Below, one piece after another: positions 17,534 to 25,785 of a DNA stretch of 64,000 nt. Under the pieces are notes generated by a model. The model saw only the letters and a list, made by a program, of their open reading frames with translations. It was not told where the DNA came from and made no database searches. The translations under genes and the position numbers were made by a program. Position 1 is the stretch's first letter. Each line of letters begins with the position of its first letter. The stretch spans positions 1 to 64,000 of the forward strand of contig JAYWHR010000003.1 in NCBI GenBank assembly GCA_043777675.1, in the 5' to 3' direction. Source of the stretch: JANMDU01 sp043777675 (GTDB taxonomy: Bacteria > Pseudomonadota > Gammaproteobacteria > Burkholderiales > Burkholderiaceae_C).

Positions 17534-18832
17534 ATGATGCGACCGCGCAAAATTGCAATTATTGGGTCAGGCATTACCGGCTTAGGCGCTGCCCACGCCT
17601 TGCGGGGCTCAGCGGATATCACATTGTTTGAAGCGGGTTCGCATTTCGGTGGTCATGCCAACACAGTCGATGTGAGCTTAGCCACGCCCCACGGCGAGCG
17701 CACGCACGGCATCGACACCGGTTTTCTGGTGTACAACGAGCGCACTTACCCACATCTGATCGCTCTATTTGCACAGCTTGGCGTACACACCACTGTGACA
17801 GATATGAGCTTTTCTGTGCAGGGAAAAGATGGTGCTCGACATTTGGAGTGGAGCGGCGCGAATCTCAATACCGTATTTGCGCAGCGCAGCAATCTACTTC
17901 GCCCGCGCTTCCTCAAAATGTTGATGGAAGTGCTGCGCTTGAATAAACTTTGCACGCAAATCGCCGAAAATGGAACCGAAGCGCAGCTTTCTCAGCCACT
18001 CTCTGATTTTTTGGCCGAGTATCGCTTCGACCAAGAAGTGCGCGACTGGTATTTGCTGCCTATGCTAGGCTGTATTTGGAGCTGCCCCACAAGCCAAATG
18101 CTGCAATTTCCCGTGGCCACCATGATCCGCTTTTGTCACAACCATGGCTTGATGCAGGTGAGCAATCGCCCCAAGTGGTCGACTGTGACCGGTGGCTCGC
18201 GCAATTACGTCAAGTTGATCACCGACGAGATCAAGGATAAGCGCTTAAATACAGCCGTTCAGCTTGTGCAGCGGGATGAAGATGGCGTCAGCATCGTCAC
18301 AGCCGGCCAAGCCGAAAGATTTGATCGCGTGATTTTTGCGACTCACGCACCGCAAGCCTTGGCTCTTTTGCGCGACGCAACCGAGCAAGAAAAGAGTATC
18401 CTCGGCGCATTCAAAACGAAGCCGAACAAAGCTGTACTTCACACTGACGCCAGCGTGTTGCCAAAGAGCAAACTAGCATGGAGCGCATGGAATTATGCGC
18501 GCGGCGATGCGGCTCAAGAAGGCAGCAGCGTCTGCTTGCATTACCTGATCAACAAGCTGCAGCCGATTCCCTTTCAGCAACCCGTTGTGGTCAGCTTGAA
18601 TCCGACCCGAGAAATAGCGCGTCATCACATCATGGGCGAATTTGAATATGCACACCCGGTGATGGACATGGCTGCTACTGCTGCACAGGCGAGATTGCAC
18701 GAGATCAACGGTGTACATCATGCTTGGTATTGCGGTGCGTGGTCGCGCTATGGTTTTCATGAAGATGGACTAATGTCTGGCTTGGCCGCAGCACGTGCTG
18801 TGCTTAAGCAAATTCATGGGACAAGTTCATGA
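17534..18832 (+). CDS. FAD-dependent amine-oxidase-like oxidoreductase (COG2907 type)
   Basis: A 432-residue flavoprotein with an N-terminal dinucleotide-binding motif (IAIIGSGITGLGAAHAL), then FEAGSHFGGHANTVDV, and a C-terminal FAD-contact segment YCGAWSRYGFHEDGLMSGLAAA. Such proteins accompany DUF1365 and CFA-type enzymes in bacterial lipid-modification operons and may desaturate or oxidise a membrane-lipid acyl chain; the reaction here is not proven. It is the first gene of an eight-gene operon and its stop overlaps the next start by ATGA. Start ATG 17534 is followed immediately by a second ATG. Confidence 0.85.
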   Translation: MMRPRKIAIIGSGITGLGAAHALRGSADITLFEAGSHFGGHANTVDVSLATPHGERTHGIDTGFLVYNERTYPHLIALFAQLGVHTTVTDMSFSVQGKDGARHLEWSGANLNTVFAQRSNLLRPRFLKMLMEVLRLNKLCTQIAENGTEAQLSQPLSDFLAEYRFDQEVRDWYLLPMLGCIWSCPTSQMLQFPVATMIRFCHNHGLMQVSNRPKWSTVTGGSRNYVKLITDEIKDKRLNTAVQLVQRDEDGVSIVTAGQAERFDRVIFATHAPQALALLRDATEQEKSILGAFKTKPNKAVLHTDASVLPKSKLAWSAWNYARGDAAQEGSSVCLHYLINKLQPIPFQQPVVVSLNPTREIARHHIMGEFEYAHPVMDMAATAAQARLHEINGVHHAWYCGAWSRYGFHEDGLMSGLAAARAVLKQIHGTSS

Positions 18833-19599
18833 GCGTGCCCTCCGTAGCTATGATGGGGTTTGGTTCGGTGCGTCACACTCGCCTGCGCCCCGCTCTCAAT
18901 GCTTTTGCGTATCCCACTTATTTCCTCATGCTGCCGATGCGCAGCATGGCCACACACGGCGCTGGTGCGCTCGCGCGTAATCGCGCGGCTACCATCAGCT
19001 TTTTTGATAAAGACCACGGCGATGGCCGTGCTGACTCATTGGGCTGGCTTGATGAATTATTGCAAACCGAAGGCATAAAAGATGCCAACGGTGAAGCTTG
19101 GCTGCATTGCTATCCGCGCGTGCTCGGCTACAGTTTCAAACCGGTGAGTTTTTGGTACTGCCATCATGCGGATGGCAGCCTTCGCGCAGTTGTCGTAGAA
19201 GTGAACAACACCTTTGGAGAGCGCCATGTGTATTTGCTGGATCAGGTGCACTATGGGAAAGAGGTAACAGCAACGAAAGTGTTTCACGTCTCGCCGTTTT
19301 GCAATGTTGAAGGCAGCTACCGCTTCCGCTTCATGACAACTGCAGATGCAAACAAAAAGTTGCTGCGTACTGTTGCACGAATTGATTACGACGATGCCCA
19401 AGGCGCGCTGATCAATACCTCAGTGAGCGGCGATTTGCAGCCCCTTACCGCGCAAACTGTTCGCAAGGCACTCTTTTCCTACGGCGCGATGACGCTTGGC
19501 GTGATCGCCCGGATTCATTGGCAAGCGGCGCGATTGTTTTTCAAGCGCGTGCCTTTCGTCTCTAAACCCATGCCACCAGACGTTTTCGTGACCCGTTAA
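18829..19599 (+). CDS. DUF1365 family protein
   Basis: A 256-residue protein of the DUF1365 family, recognised from GSVRHTRLRPALNAFAYPTY, YPRVLGYSFKPVSFWYCH and FHVSPFCNVEGSYRFRF. Its biochemical function is not established; it is almost always encoded between an FAD oxidoreductase and a CFA-type methyltransferase, as here. It is translationally coupled to the upstream gene (ATGA overlap). Confidence 0.88.
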   Translation: MSVPSVAMMGFGSVRHTRLRPALNAFAYPTYFLMLPMRSMATHGAGALARNRAATISFFDKDHGDGRADSLGWLDELLQTEGIKDANGEAWLHCYPRVLGYSFKPVSFWYCHHADGSLRAVVVEVNNTFGERHVYLLDQVHYGKEVTATKVFHVSPFCNVEGSYRFRFMTTADANKKLLRTVARIDYDDAQGALINTSVSGDLQPLTAQTVRKALFSYGAMTLGVIARIHWQAARLFFKRVPFVSKPMPPDVFVTR

Positions 19600-19623
19600 A
19601 AAAATTAACAAGATATCTTGACT

Positions 19624-20853
19624 ATGCAAACCAGTGCTACCAGCCACAATTTTGAAATACCTAGCAGCGCCCCAGCTGCAGCACGCACTTGCATGAAGCT
19701 TTTGCAGCGACTCAAACACGGCTCACTCACCGTGCAATTGCCCGATGGCGCTGTGCAGCATTTTGGGCAGTCAAGTGGTCAAGCAGCAATTCACGGCAAT
19801 CTAAATCTGCACGATTGGAATGTCTGCACAGCAGCGCTTAAGTCAGGTGATATTGGTTTTGCCGAGAGCTATATCTCTGGTGAGTGGAGTACACCGAATT
19901 TAGTCAATGTGCTCCGTATTTTCGTGGCTAATCGCCGCGAAGTAGAAGATATTATTTACGGCACTTGGATAGGCCGATTGGTTTATCGCATCAAACATTT
20001 GCTCAATCGCAATACCAAAGCCAATTCGCAGAAAAATATCCATGCTCACTACGATTTAGGTAATGCGTTTTACAAGCTTTGGCTCGACGACAGCATGAGC
20101 TATTCCAGCGCTTGGTTTGAGGGCGACTACACCAAACCAATGATCGATGCGCAATATGCCAAGGTGCGCCGTGCGTTGCGCATGGCAGATGTGAAGCCTC
20201 ATGATCGTGTGCTAGAGATCGGCTGTGGTTGGGGCGGCTTAGCAGAAATTGGTGCAAAAGAATTTGATGCAAACATCACGGGCGTGACACTATCCACAGA
20301 ACAATTGAATTTTGCCAAAGCGCGCATGGATGAATTGGGCAAGGCCGGGCAGACCGATCTTCGCTTGCAAGATTACCGGGACATCACTGATCAGCCCTTC
20401 GATGCTATTTGCTCCATTGAAATGGTGGAAGCTGTGGGTCGCGAATACTGGGCTGAGTATTTTTCTACTGTGGCACGCTTGCTCAAGAGCGGTGGTCGCG
20501 CCTGTATTCAAGCGATCACCATTGACGATGTTTTGTTTGAAAGGTATGTGAAATCCACAGACTTTATTCAGCAATACATCTTCCCCGGAGGCTGCTTGCC
20601 CAGTCCGAGCGAATTTCGCAAAGCTGCTGAAGCTGCAGGCTTGTCGGTGGTGGATCAATTCTCTTTTGGCAAAGACTATGCAGAGACCTGCCGTCGATGG
20701 CGCGCTGATTTTTTACAGAAACGTGCTGAAATTTTGCCGCTGGGCTTCGATGAAGAGTTCATGCGTACATGGGAGTTTTATTTGGCTTACTGCGAGGCTG
20801 CTTTTGAAGAGCAAAATATTGATGTGATGCAATTCACCTTGCTTAAACCGTAG
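19624..20853 (+). CDS. Cyclopropane-fatty-acid-synthase-type SAM methyltransferase
   Basis: SAM-dependent enzyme that transfers a methyl or methylene carbon to unsaturated acyl chains of membrane phospholipids. The SAM site is VLEIGCGWGGLAEIGA (about residue 200). Other CFA-synthase motifs are HYDLGNAFYKLWLDDSMSYS, SIEMVEAVGREYW and FIFPGG-like YIFPGGCLPSP. Length 409 residues. It could be a true cyclopropane synthase or a paralogue making methylated or furan-type fatty acids, as in photo-oxidative-stress operons. Start ATG 19624 follows a short gap after DUF1365; the ribosome site is weak. Confidence 0.9.
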   Translation: MQTSATSHNFEIPSSAPAAARTCMKLLQRLKHGSLTVQLPDGAVQHFGQSSGQAAIHGNLNLHDWNVCTAALKSGDIGFAESYISGEWSTPNLVNVLRIFVANRREVEDIIYGTWIGRLVYRIKHLLNRNTKANSQKNIHAHYDLGNAFYKLWLDDSMSYSSAWFEGDYTKPMIDAQYAKVRRALRMADVKPHDRVLEIGCGWGGLAEIGAKEFDANITGVTLSTEQLNFAKARMDELGKAGQTDLRLQDYRDITDQPFDAICSIEMVEAVGREYWAEYFSTVARLLKSGGRACIQAITIDDVLFERYVKSTDFIQQYIFPGGCLPSPSEFRKAAEAAGLSVVDQFSFGKDYAETCRRWRADFLQKRAEILPLGFDEEFMRTWEFYLAYCEAAFEEQNIDVMQFTLLKP

Positions 20854-20864
20854 AGATTTTTAAC

Positions 20865-21461
20865 ATGCACGCATTTTCTCGCTCGTTGTATCGCGCTATC
20901 GGTTTAATAGCATTATGCGCATGTTTTATGCCGGCTATGGGGCAAATTGCCTATGCGAAAAGCCCCAATACCCCAGCACCCATCACGCAAGGCTTGAGTG
21001 GTGCGCGAGAAATCGGACAAGCTCGCTTGATCGTTTATGGTTTTAACATTTACGACGCTAGGCTTTGGGCGGCAGACGGGTTCGCTGTGGCTAAATATGC
21101 CGAAGAGCCTTTTGCATTGGAGCTGCGTTATCTGCGCAGTTTCAAGGGTCAGATGATCGCGGAGCGCTCGCTGAGTGAGATGCGGAGGTTGGCGCCAGTG
21201 AGTGATGAAAAAGCTGCGCAGTGGCTGCAAAACATGAAGACCACTTTTCCTGACATCCAGAAAGGCGACCAGCTCATTGGCATCTATCGCCCAGACGGCA
21301 CAGCGAGTTTCACGCTCAATGGCAAACCCATTGGTGAGGTACGCGATGCAGAGTTCACTCGGCTTTTTTTCGGCATTTGGCTCAACCCAAAGACCAGCGA
21401 GCCGAAAATGCGCAGTGAATTGATCGGTGATGTAGGCACCTCCACTGGGATCAAGAAGTGA
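20865..21461 (+). CDS. Chalcone-isomerase-like secreted protein
   Basis: A 198-residue exported protein with the chalcone-isomerase-like fold (Chalcone_3 family), recognised by REIGQARLIVYGFNIYDARL, LELRYLRSFKGQMIAERS and FTRLFFGIWL. The N-terminus is a signal peptide, RAIGLIALCACFMPAMGQIAYA, quoted here in parts: its core LIALCACFMPAMG is encoded by dispersed-repeat copy 5. Function unknown; probably acts in the periplasm on a lipid, judging by its neighbours. The stop overlaps the next gene's GTG start (GTGA). Confidence 0.78.
   Translation: MHAFSRSLYRAIGLIALCACFMPAMGQIAYAKSPNTPAPITQGLSGAREIGQARLIVYGFNIYDARLWAADGFAVAKYAEEPFALELRYLRSFKGQMIAERSLSEMRRLAPVSDEKAAQWLQNMKTTFPDIQKGDQLIGIYRPDGTASFTLNGKPIGEVRDAEFTRLFFGIWLNPKTSEPKMRSELIGDVGTSTGIKK
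20895..20951 (+). repeat. Dispersed ~60-bp repeat, copy 5 (encodes a signal-peptide core)
   Basis: GCTATCGGTTTAATAGCATT then ATGCGCATGTTTTATGCCGGC, close to the consensus. Translated in frame as GLIALCACFMPAM, the hydrophobic part of the signal peptide. Confidence 0.82.
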
Positions 21462-22747
21462 CAACTGCAGCACCCCTTAGCGCAAGCCTTGGTGTGGCCT
21501 CGCCCATTTGGTCTGTACGCCAAGGCTTCAGTTATGGCGCCTTGGGTATCGCGCTGGCTTTTGTAGCGCTACCTTTGTACGTGTTGCTGCCAAATTTCTA
21601 TGCGCGCGAGTTTGGTGTGGGCTTGTCCACGCTGGGGGCGATGTTGCTTGGCGCGCGCTTGTTTGATGCACTGATTGATCCTGCGCTGGGCGGCTGGGCG
21701 GATCGCTTGTTTGGCCGCTCTGTGCAAGCCGTGTGGCGCATGGCTTGCGGGGTAGCCGTGATTTTGGCCTTGGGCTTTTCTGCGTTGTTTTTCCCACCAG
21801 TGCGTGGCAATGGCTTGTTGGTATGGACAACGCTAGCGCTGATCGTGACATATGCAGCTTATAGCTTCGTGAGCGTCTCACACCAAAGCTGGGGCGCGCG
21901 CATGGGCGGCGATGCAGCGTTTCGCGCTCGCGTTGCAGCGTGGCGGGAAGCGCCGGGCTTGATTGGCGTGTTGCTCGCTTCTACCTTGCCGATCGTGGCC
22001 GGGCTGCCGGTGATGGTGGCGGTGTTTGTGGTGCTTTTGGCTTTGGGGCTCTGGGCGTTGGCTCATGCGCCAAAGCCAGTGGCTGATGTACATATGGTGG
22101 ACAAGCAAGATGTGTGGTTGCCGTGGCGCAATGCGCGATTTCGAGCCTTGATGTTGATTTTTGTGCTCAATGGCATTGCCAGCGCTGTGCCGGCTACTTT
22201 GGTGCTTTTCTTTGTGCAAGATTTGCTGCAAGCGCCAAAAAATTTAGAAGGCGTATTTCTTGGCGTGTACTTCATCGCCGGGGCGCTGGCCATTCCGTTG
22301 TGGATGCATGCCGTCAAACGCATCGGACTGGCTTGGGGCTGGCTGATCAGTATGGTGCTCTCCATCCTTGTATTTGTTTGGGCCGCTACTTTGGGCGCAG
22401 GAGATGTGTGGGCTTATGTGGCCATTTGCGCGCTGTCTGGCATTGCGCTGGGGGCAGATTTGGCCTTCCCAAGCGCTTTGCTCACAGGAACGATTGCCGC
22501 CGAGGGCGATCAAGGCCAGCACGAAGGTGCTTACTACGGTTGGTGGAATTTCGCTACAAAGTTAAATATGGCTCTGGCCGCTGGCTTAGCGCTGCCTTTG
22601 CTCGATGTGTTTGGCTATACGCCAGGCGTACGTGATCCTCAGGCACTGCAAGCACTTGTTATTGCGTATTGTGTGTTGCCATGCGCTCTCAAATTAGTAG
22701 CATCTGGCGCACTATTTATGGCGGCCAGAGGCCAAAAGTTCATTTGA
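21458..22747 (+). CDS. MFS transporter, MFS_2/GPH-like
   Basis: A 429-residue inner-membrane protein with about twelve hydrophobic segments and a cytoplasmic-loop motif DPALGGWADRLFGRS that recalls the Asp of the GPH/melibiose-carrier family. It starts at a GTG overlapping the previous stop. Homologues are part of the CFA/DUF1365/DUF3833 operons and may move a lipid or lipid precursor. The substrate is unknown. Confidence 0.85.
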   Translation: MTTAAPLSASLGVASPIWSVRQGFSYGALGIALAFVALPLYVLLPNFYAREFGVGLSTLGAMLLGARLFDALIDPALGGWADRLFGRSVQAVWRMACGVAVILALGFSALFFPPVRGNGLLVWTTLALIVTYAAYSFVSVSHQSWGARMGGDAAFRARVAAWREAPGLIGVLLASTLPIVAGLPVMVAVFVVLLALGLWALAHAPKPVADVHMVDKQDVWLPWRNARFRALMLIFVLNGIASAVPATLVLFFVQDLLQAPKNLEGVFLGVYFIAGALAIPLWMHAVKRIGLAWGWLISMVLSILVFVWAATLGAGDVWAYVAICALSGIALGADLAFPSALLTGTIAAEGDQGQHEGAYYGWWNFATKLNMALAAGLALPLLDVFGYTPGVRDPQALQALVIAYCVLPCALKLVASGALFMAARGQKFI

Positions 22748-22760
22748 ATTGGAGTTCTTG

Positions 22761-23327
22761 ATGTCTTATTTATCTTCCCGCCGTCTTTTGCTGACTGTAG
22801 GCACAGCCGCTGCTGCGCTAGCGATGACAGGCTGCAGCACGAGCCCCCAAGTAGCAGATTACGCCAACGAAAAACCTCTCTTCGATCTCAAGGCTTATTT
22901 CAATGGGCGTGTGGATGGCTGGGGCATCTTCACAGATCGCGCAGGCAAAGTAGCGCGCCGCTTCATTGTTACGATGAATTGCTCTTGGAATGGCGAAGAA
23001 GGTATTCTGGATGAAGACTTCATTTTCAGCGATGGCAAAAAGGAAAAGCGCATCTGGCGCATGAAGCGCATTGCGGGTGCAGACGGTATAGTGCGCTACG
23101 AAGGTAAAGCGGGTGATGTGGTGGGTACTGGCTATGGCGAGCAACGCGGGAACGCTTTCCGCTGGGGCTACACTCTCGCACTGCCAGTGGATGGCAAAGT
23201 GTATGAGGTCCAGTTTGACGACTGGATGTATCAGATGGATAACCAAGTTGTCATCAACAAAGCTACCATGACCAAGTTCGGCATCACACTTGGTGAGCTC
23301 GTCGTCACTTTCACGAAAAGAATTTAA
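22761..23327 (+). CDS. DUF3833 lipoprotein
   Basis: A 188-residue lipoprotein (lipobox AMTGC at about Cys26), starting at ATG 22761 behind GGAG. The DUF3833 domain is seen in FDLKAYFNGRVDGWGIFTDR, DEDFIFSDGKKEKRIWR and YEVQFDDWMYQMD. Function unknown; the family is confined to light- or singlet-oxygen-responsive lipid operons like this one. The lipocalin-like length suggests lipid binding at the envelope, which is inference. Confidence 0.85.
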   Translation: MSYLSSRRLLLTVGTAAAALAMTGCSTSPQVADYANEKPLFDLKAYFNGRVDGWGIFTDRAGKVARRFIVTMNCSWNGEEGILDEDFIFSDGKKEKRIWRMKRIAGADGIVRYEGKAGDVVGTGYGEQRGNAFRWGYTLALPVDGKVYEVQFDDWMYQMDNQVVINKATMTKFGITLGELVVTFTKRI

Positions 23328-23353
23328 TTGGGGTCGGAACCCAATTAATTTTT
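23324..23353 (+). terminator. Terminator-like palindrome within the lipid operon
   Basis: TTAATTGGG and CCCAATTAA pair perfectly around a 7-nt loop and are followed by TTTTT. The left arm includes the DUF3833 stop codon. It may partly terminate the operon before the SDR gene. It also resembles the GGGGTC-centred REP-like palindromes of proteobacteria. Confidence 0.6.
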
Positions 23354-23374
23354 CTAATAAAAAAGCAGCAGCCT

Positions 23375-24145
23375 ATGAGCCTCAACCCCAAAATCACAGA
23401 CTGGCGGGGAAAGCGTGTTTGGCTCGTCGGCGCTTCCACCGGAATTGGCCGCGCGACGGCCATAGCTCTGCATATCGCCGAAGCGACGGTGATTGTGTCT
23501 GCTCGTAGCGCAGCGCCTTTGGCTGAGCTTGCAGCGCAGTATCCCGGTATGCAAACCATCCAACTTGATGCCACGGATGAAGCAGGCGTCAAAGCGGCTG
23601 CACACAAGCTGATTGCAGAAGGCGGCCTTGACCTCGTGATGTATTGCGCGGGCATTTATGAGCCTCTGCGCGCCCAAGAAATCAGCAGCGCGATCATGAC
23701 GCAGCATATGCAAGTGAACTACATCGGTGCAGTGTTTGTGACGCAAGCTGTGCTACCCGCGATGCTTGCCGCCAAGCGTGGGCATTTGAGTTATGTATCG
23801 AGCGTGGCAGGTTTTCGTGGCCTACCGAAATCGTTGGCGTATGGGCCAACAAAAGCCGCCATGATTAATATGGCTGAGGCTTTGTATATTGATCTGCACG
23901 ATGAAGGCTTAGGTGTCAGCCTGATCAATCCGGGCTTTGTAGAGACGCCGCTCACTTCGCAAAACACCTTTCGCATGCCAGCGCTCATCAAGCCCGAGCA
24001 GGCAGCTCAGGAGATCATGGCAGGCTGGAAAGATGGGCAGTTTGAGATGCATTTCCCCAAGCGCTTCACAACGTGGCTTAAGCTCATGCGCAGCTTGCCG
24101 TACACCGTGTATTTCAAAATGACGCGGCAGTTCACCGGGCTGTAG
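23375..24145 (+). CDS. Short-chain dehydrogenase/reductase (SDR)
   Basis: NAD(P)-dependent oxidoreductase of 256 residues. The cofactor motif is GASTGIGRA, the NAG-equivalent is YCAGIYE, and the catalytic YxxxK is YGPTKAAM with Ser in SYVSSVAG upstream. A C-terminal extension of about 35 residues after PEQAAQEIMAGWK is rich in Arg and aromatic residues and may contact the membrane. It follows the terminator-like palindrome and is 4 bp ahead of the NTF2-like gene. Substrate unknown. Confidence 0.88.
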   Translation: MSLNPKITDWRGKRVWLVGASTGIGRATAIALHIAEATVIVSARSAAPLAELAAQYPGMQTIQLDATDEAGVKAAAHKLIAEGGLDLVMYCAGIYEPLRAQEISSAIMTQHMQVNYIGAVFVTQAVLPAMLAAKRGHLSYVSSVAGFRGLPKSLAYGPTKAAMINMAEALYIDLHDEGLGVSLINPGFVETPLTSQNTFRMPALIKPEQAAQEIMAGWKDGQFEMHFPKRFTTWLKLMRSLPYTVYFKMTRQFTGL

Positions 24146-24149
24146 ATCT

Positions 24150-24593
24150 ATGGCTCACATCTGCTCTGATCCAAGCGTACAACGGATCGTTGATTTTTTT
24201 GAATCGATGCAACTCGCTTCTGTGCAGCGCATGGGCGAGTTCTACACTTTGGACGCGAATTTTAAAGACCCCTTTAACGAAGTGCGTGGCTTAAAAGAAG
24301 TGCAGGGCATCTTCAATCACATGTATGTCGCCCTGCATGAGCCTCATTTTGTCGTGGTGAATACCGTGGCGCAAGGCGATCAATGCTTTATCGTTTGGGA
24401 TTTCAAATTCCGCTTCAAGCGCTTTGATACGGTGACAGTGCAAACTATTCGCGGCTGCTCACACCTGCAGCTTACGACGGGTGGCAAAATCGCATTTCAT
24501 CGCGATTATTGGGATGCAGCAGAAGAGCTCTACGAGAAGCTGCCTGTTGTGGGCGGCTTGATGCGGTGGTTGAAGCGGCGGGCTAACAGCTAA
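24150..24593 (+). CDS. NTF2/SnoaL-like protein
   Basis: A 147-residue protein with the NTF2-like cone fold. FFESMQLASVQRMGEFYTLDANFKDPFNEV and HRDYWDAAEELYE, given here in part, are typical of SnoaL-type members seen at the end of CFA/DUF3833 operons. The Asp/His pattern (FKDPF, FHRDYWD) could be catalytic, but the role is unknown. Last gene of the lipid operon. Confidence 0.8.
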   Translation: MAHICSDPSVQRIVDFFESMQLASVQRMGEFYTLDANFKDPFNEVRGLKEVQGIFNHMYVALHEPHFVVVNTVAQGDQCFIVWDFKFRFKRFDTVTVQTIRGCSHLQLTTGGKIAFHRDYWDAAEELYEKLPVVGGLMRWLKRRANS

Positions 24594-24656
24594 TCTGGGA
24601 TATTCTAAAAAACTGTATTTTGCTGCGTGAGATATGCCAATCACGCTCAGCTTGGC

Positions 24657-25730
24657 TCACGCCACGATCACACCTTCGCGCACAACAACCAGTCCATCAA
24701 AAGAAACAGTGCAGTACTTTTGTGGCAGATCGAAATGCCCGAGCGTGTATCGCCCCGCAGTCTCATTCGCTCCCGTACTGTAGAGAAAACTTCCTGCAGC
24801 ACAGCGCAATTCCGTGCCGTTGAAATCGCGTTTATCAAACATGGCCATGCTGTCAAATCGCGCAGCAGGATTGAGCCCGTAGCCGACATGCGATACGGCA
24901 TAGGCTGCTCTGTGACCATCTCTTGCTTCCCAAGCGGCTAAGTATTCGCGCAACAGCTGCGCATCAACGCCTGAGCCTTCAATCTTTGTAATGTAATCAT
25001 TCTCAATGGTGAGCGCTATCGGCTGTTCGATATAACGTTTGAAAGCCAAATTCACATCACCCACGCCCAGTACCAAGCTGCCATTGACGCTGCCTGCTTT
25101 CGGGAACGCGAGCACGAGGCCACCGGGGAAATGTGTCATCGTGCCCGGTTTGCTGGTGTAGCCCCAATTTCCACCGCTGGGCGCGTTACCTAAGGCAATA
25201 TCCAGACAAGTACCCGAACGACTTGTCACTTGCATGGTTTTAACGCCACGCAAACGCTTGCTGTGCGCCTTCACGGCTTGCTCGAGTGCATCATCAGCCG
25301 CTAGGCGGCACAGCGCCTCGGGATGCTCATTGCTGATGTAGATCACGCGCGGCTGAGTTGTGCCATTGCCTTTCAAGATATCAGGCAATTCAGGCGCATG
25401 CATCAAGCCTTCTACCGTGCAATCAATCACCAGATGGCACGCGGCCAAGGCTTGAATCACGGGTGCGATTCCTGCAATAGCGGTGCTCGCGCCTGTGGAG
25501 CGAATCAGCGGCGTGGGTGGGTGAGAGGATGTGAAAGAAGTGGGCAGCGTGAGCATAAATGTTTGCGCACCAACGCGAGCGCAGGCGTGGCGCAATGCCT
25601 CGAGCAAATCGGGGCGCGATTGGCTCTCGCCGAGAATGGCCGCCGTCTCGCCGCATTGCAATGCGCAGCGGCGAAGCAGGGCTTCGAAGCAGTCGATCCA
25701 ATGGGGCTCGAGGTGTGTGGTGTATGTCAT
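24657..25730 (-). CDS. 2,5-dihydroxypyridine 5,6-dioxygenase (NicX)-like protein
   Basis: A 357-residue protein resembling NicX, an iron-dependent ring-cleavage dioxygenase with an M29-aminopeptidase-like fold. Shared features are LVLGVGDVNLAFKRYIE, ITLEIE-like ALTIENDYITKIEG, SHVGYGLNPAARF and GHFDLP. The probable metal ligands are the His of VSHVGYG and the His and Asp of GHFD. NicX acts in aerobic nicotinic-acid degradation; no other nic genes are in the window, so the real substrate may differ. An M29-type peptidase is the alternative reading. It diverges from a flavin-reductase gene 55 bp away. Confidence 0.72.
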   Translation of the reverse strand: MTYTTHLEPHWIDCFEALLRRCALQCGETAAILGESQSRPDLLEALRHACARVGAQTFMLTLPTSFTSSHPPTPLIRSTGASTAIAGIAPVIQALAACHLVIDCTVEGLMHAPELPDILKGNGTTQPRVIYISNEHPEALCRLAADDALEQAVKAHSKRLRGVKTMQVTSRSGTCLDIALGNAPSGGNWGYTSKPGTMTHFPGGLVLAFPKAGSVNGSLVLGVGDVNLAFKRYIEQPIALTIENDYITKIEGSGVDAQLLREYLAAWEARDGHRAAYAVSHVGYGLNPAARFDSMAMFDKRDFNGTELRCAAGSFLYSTGANETAGRYTLGHFDLPQKYCTVSFDGLVVVREGVIVA

Positions 25731-25785
25731 GGTGCGTTGCGAGGCATTTGTCTTGCAGGCATACTACATGAAAACACCTTAAAAC

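Noticed and set aside
22160..22210. Further dispersed-repeat copy in the MFS gene (GTGCCGGCTACTTTGG)
   Set aside because: Only the GCCGGCTA block matches; the GCGCATATT core and flanking arms are absent.
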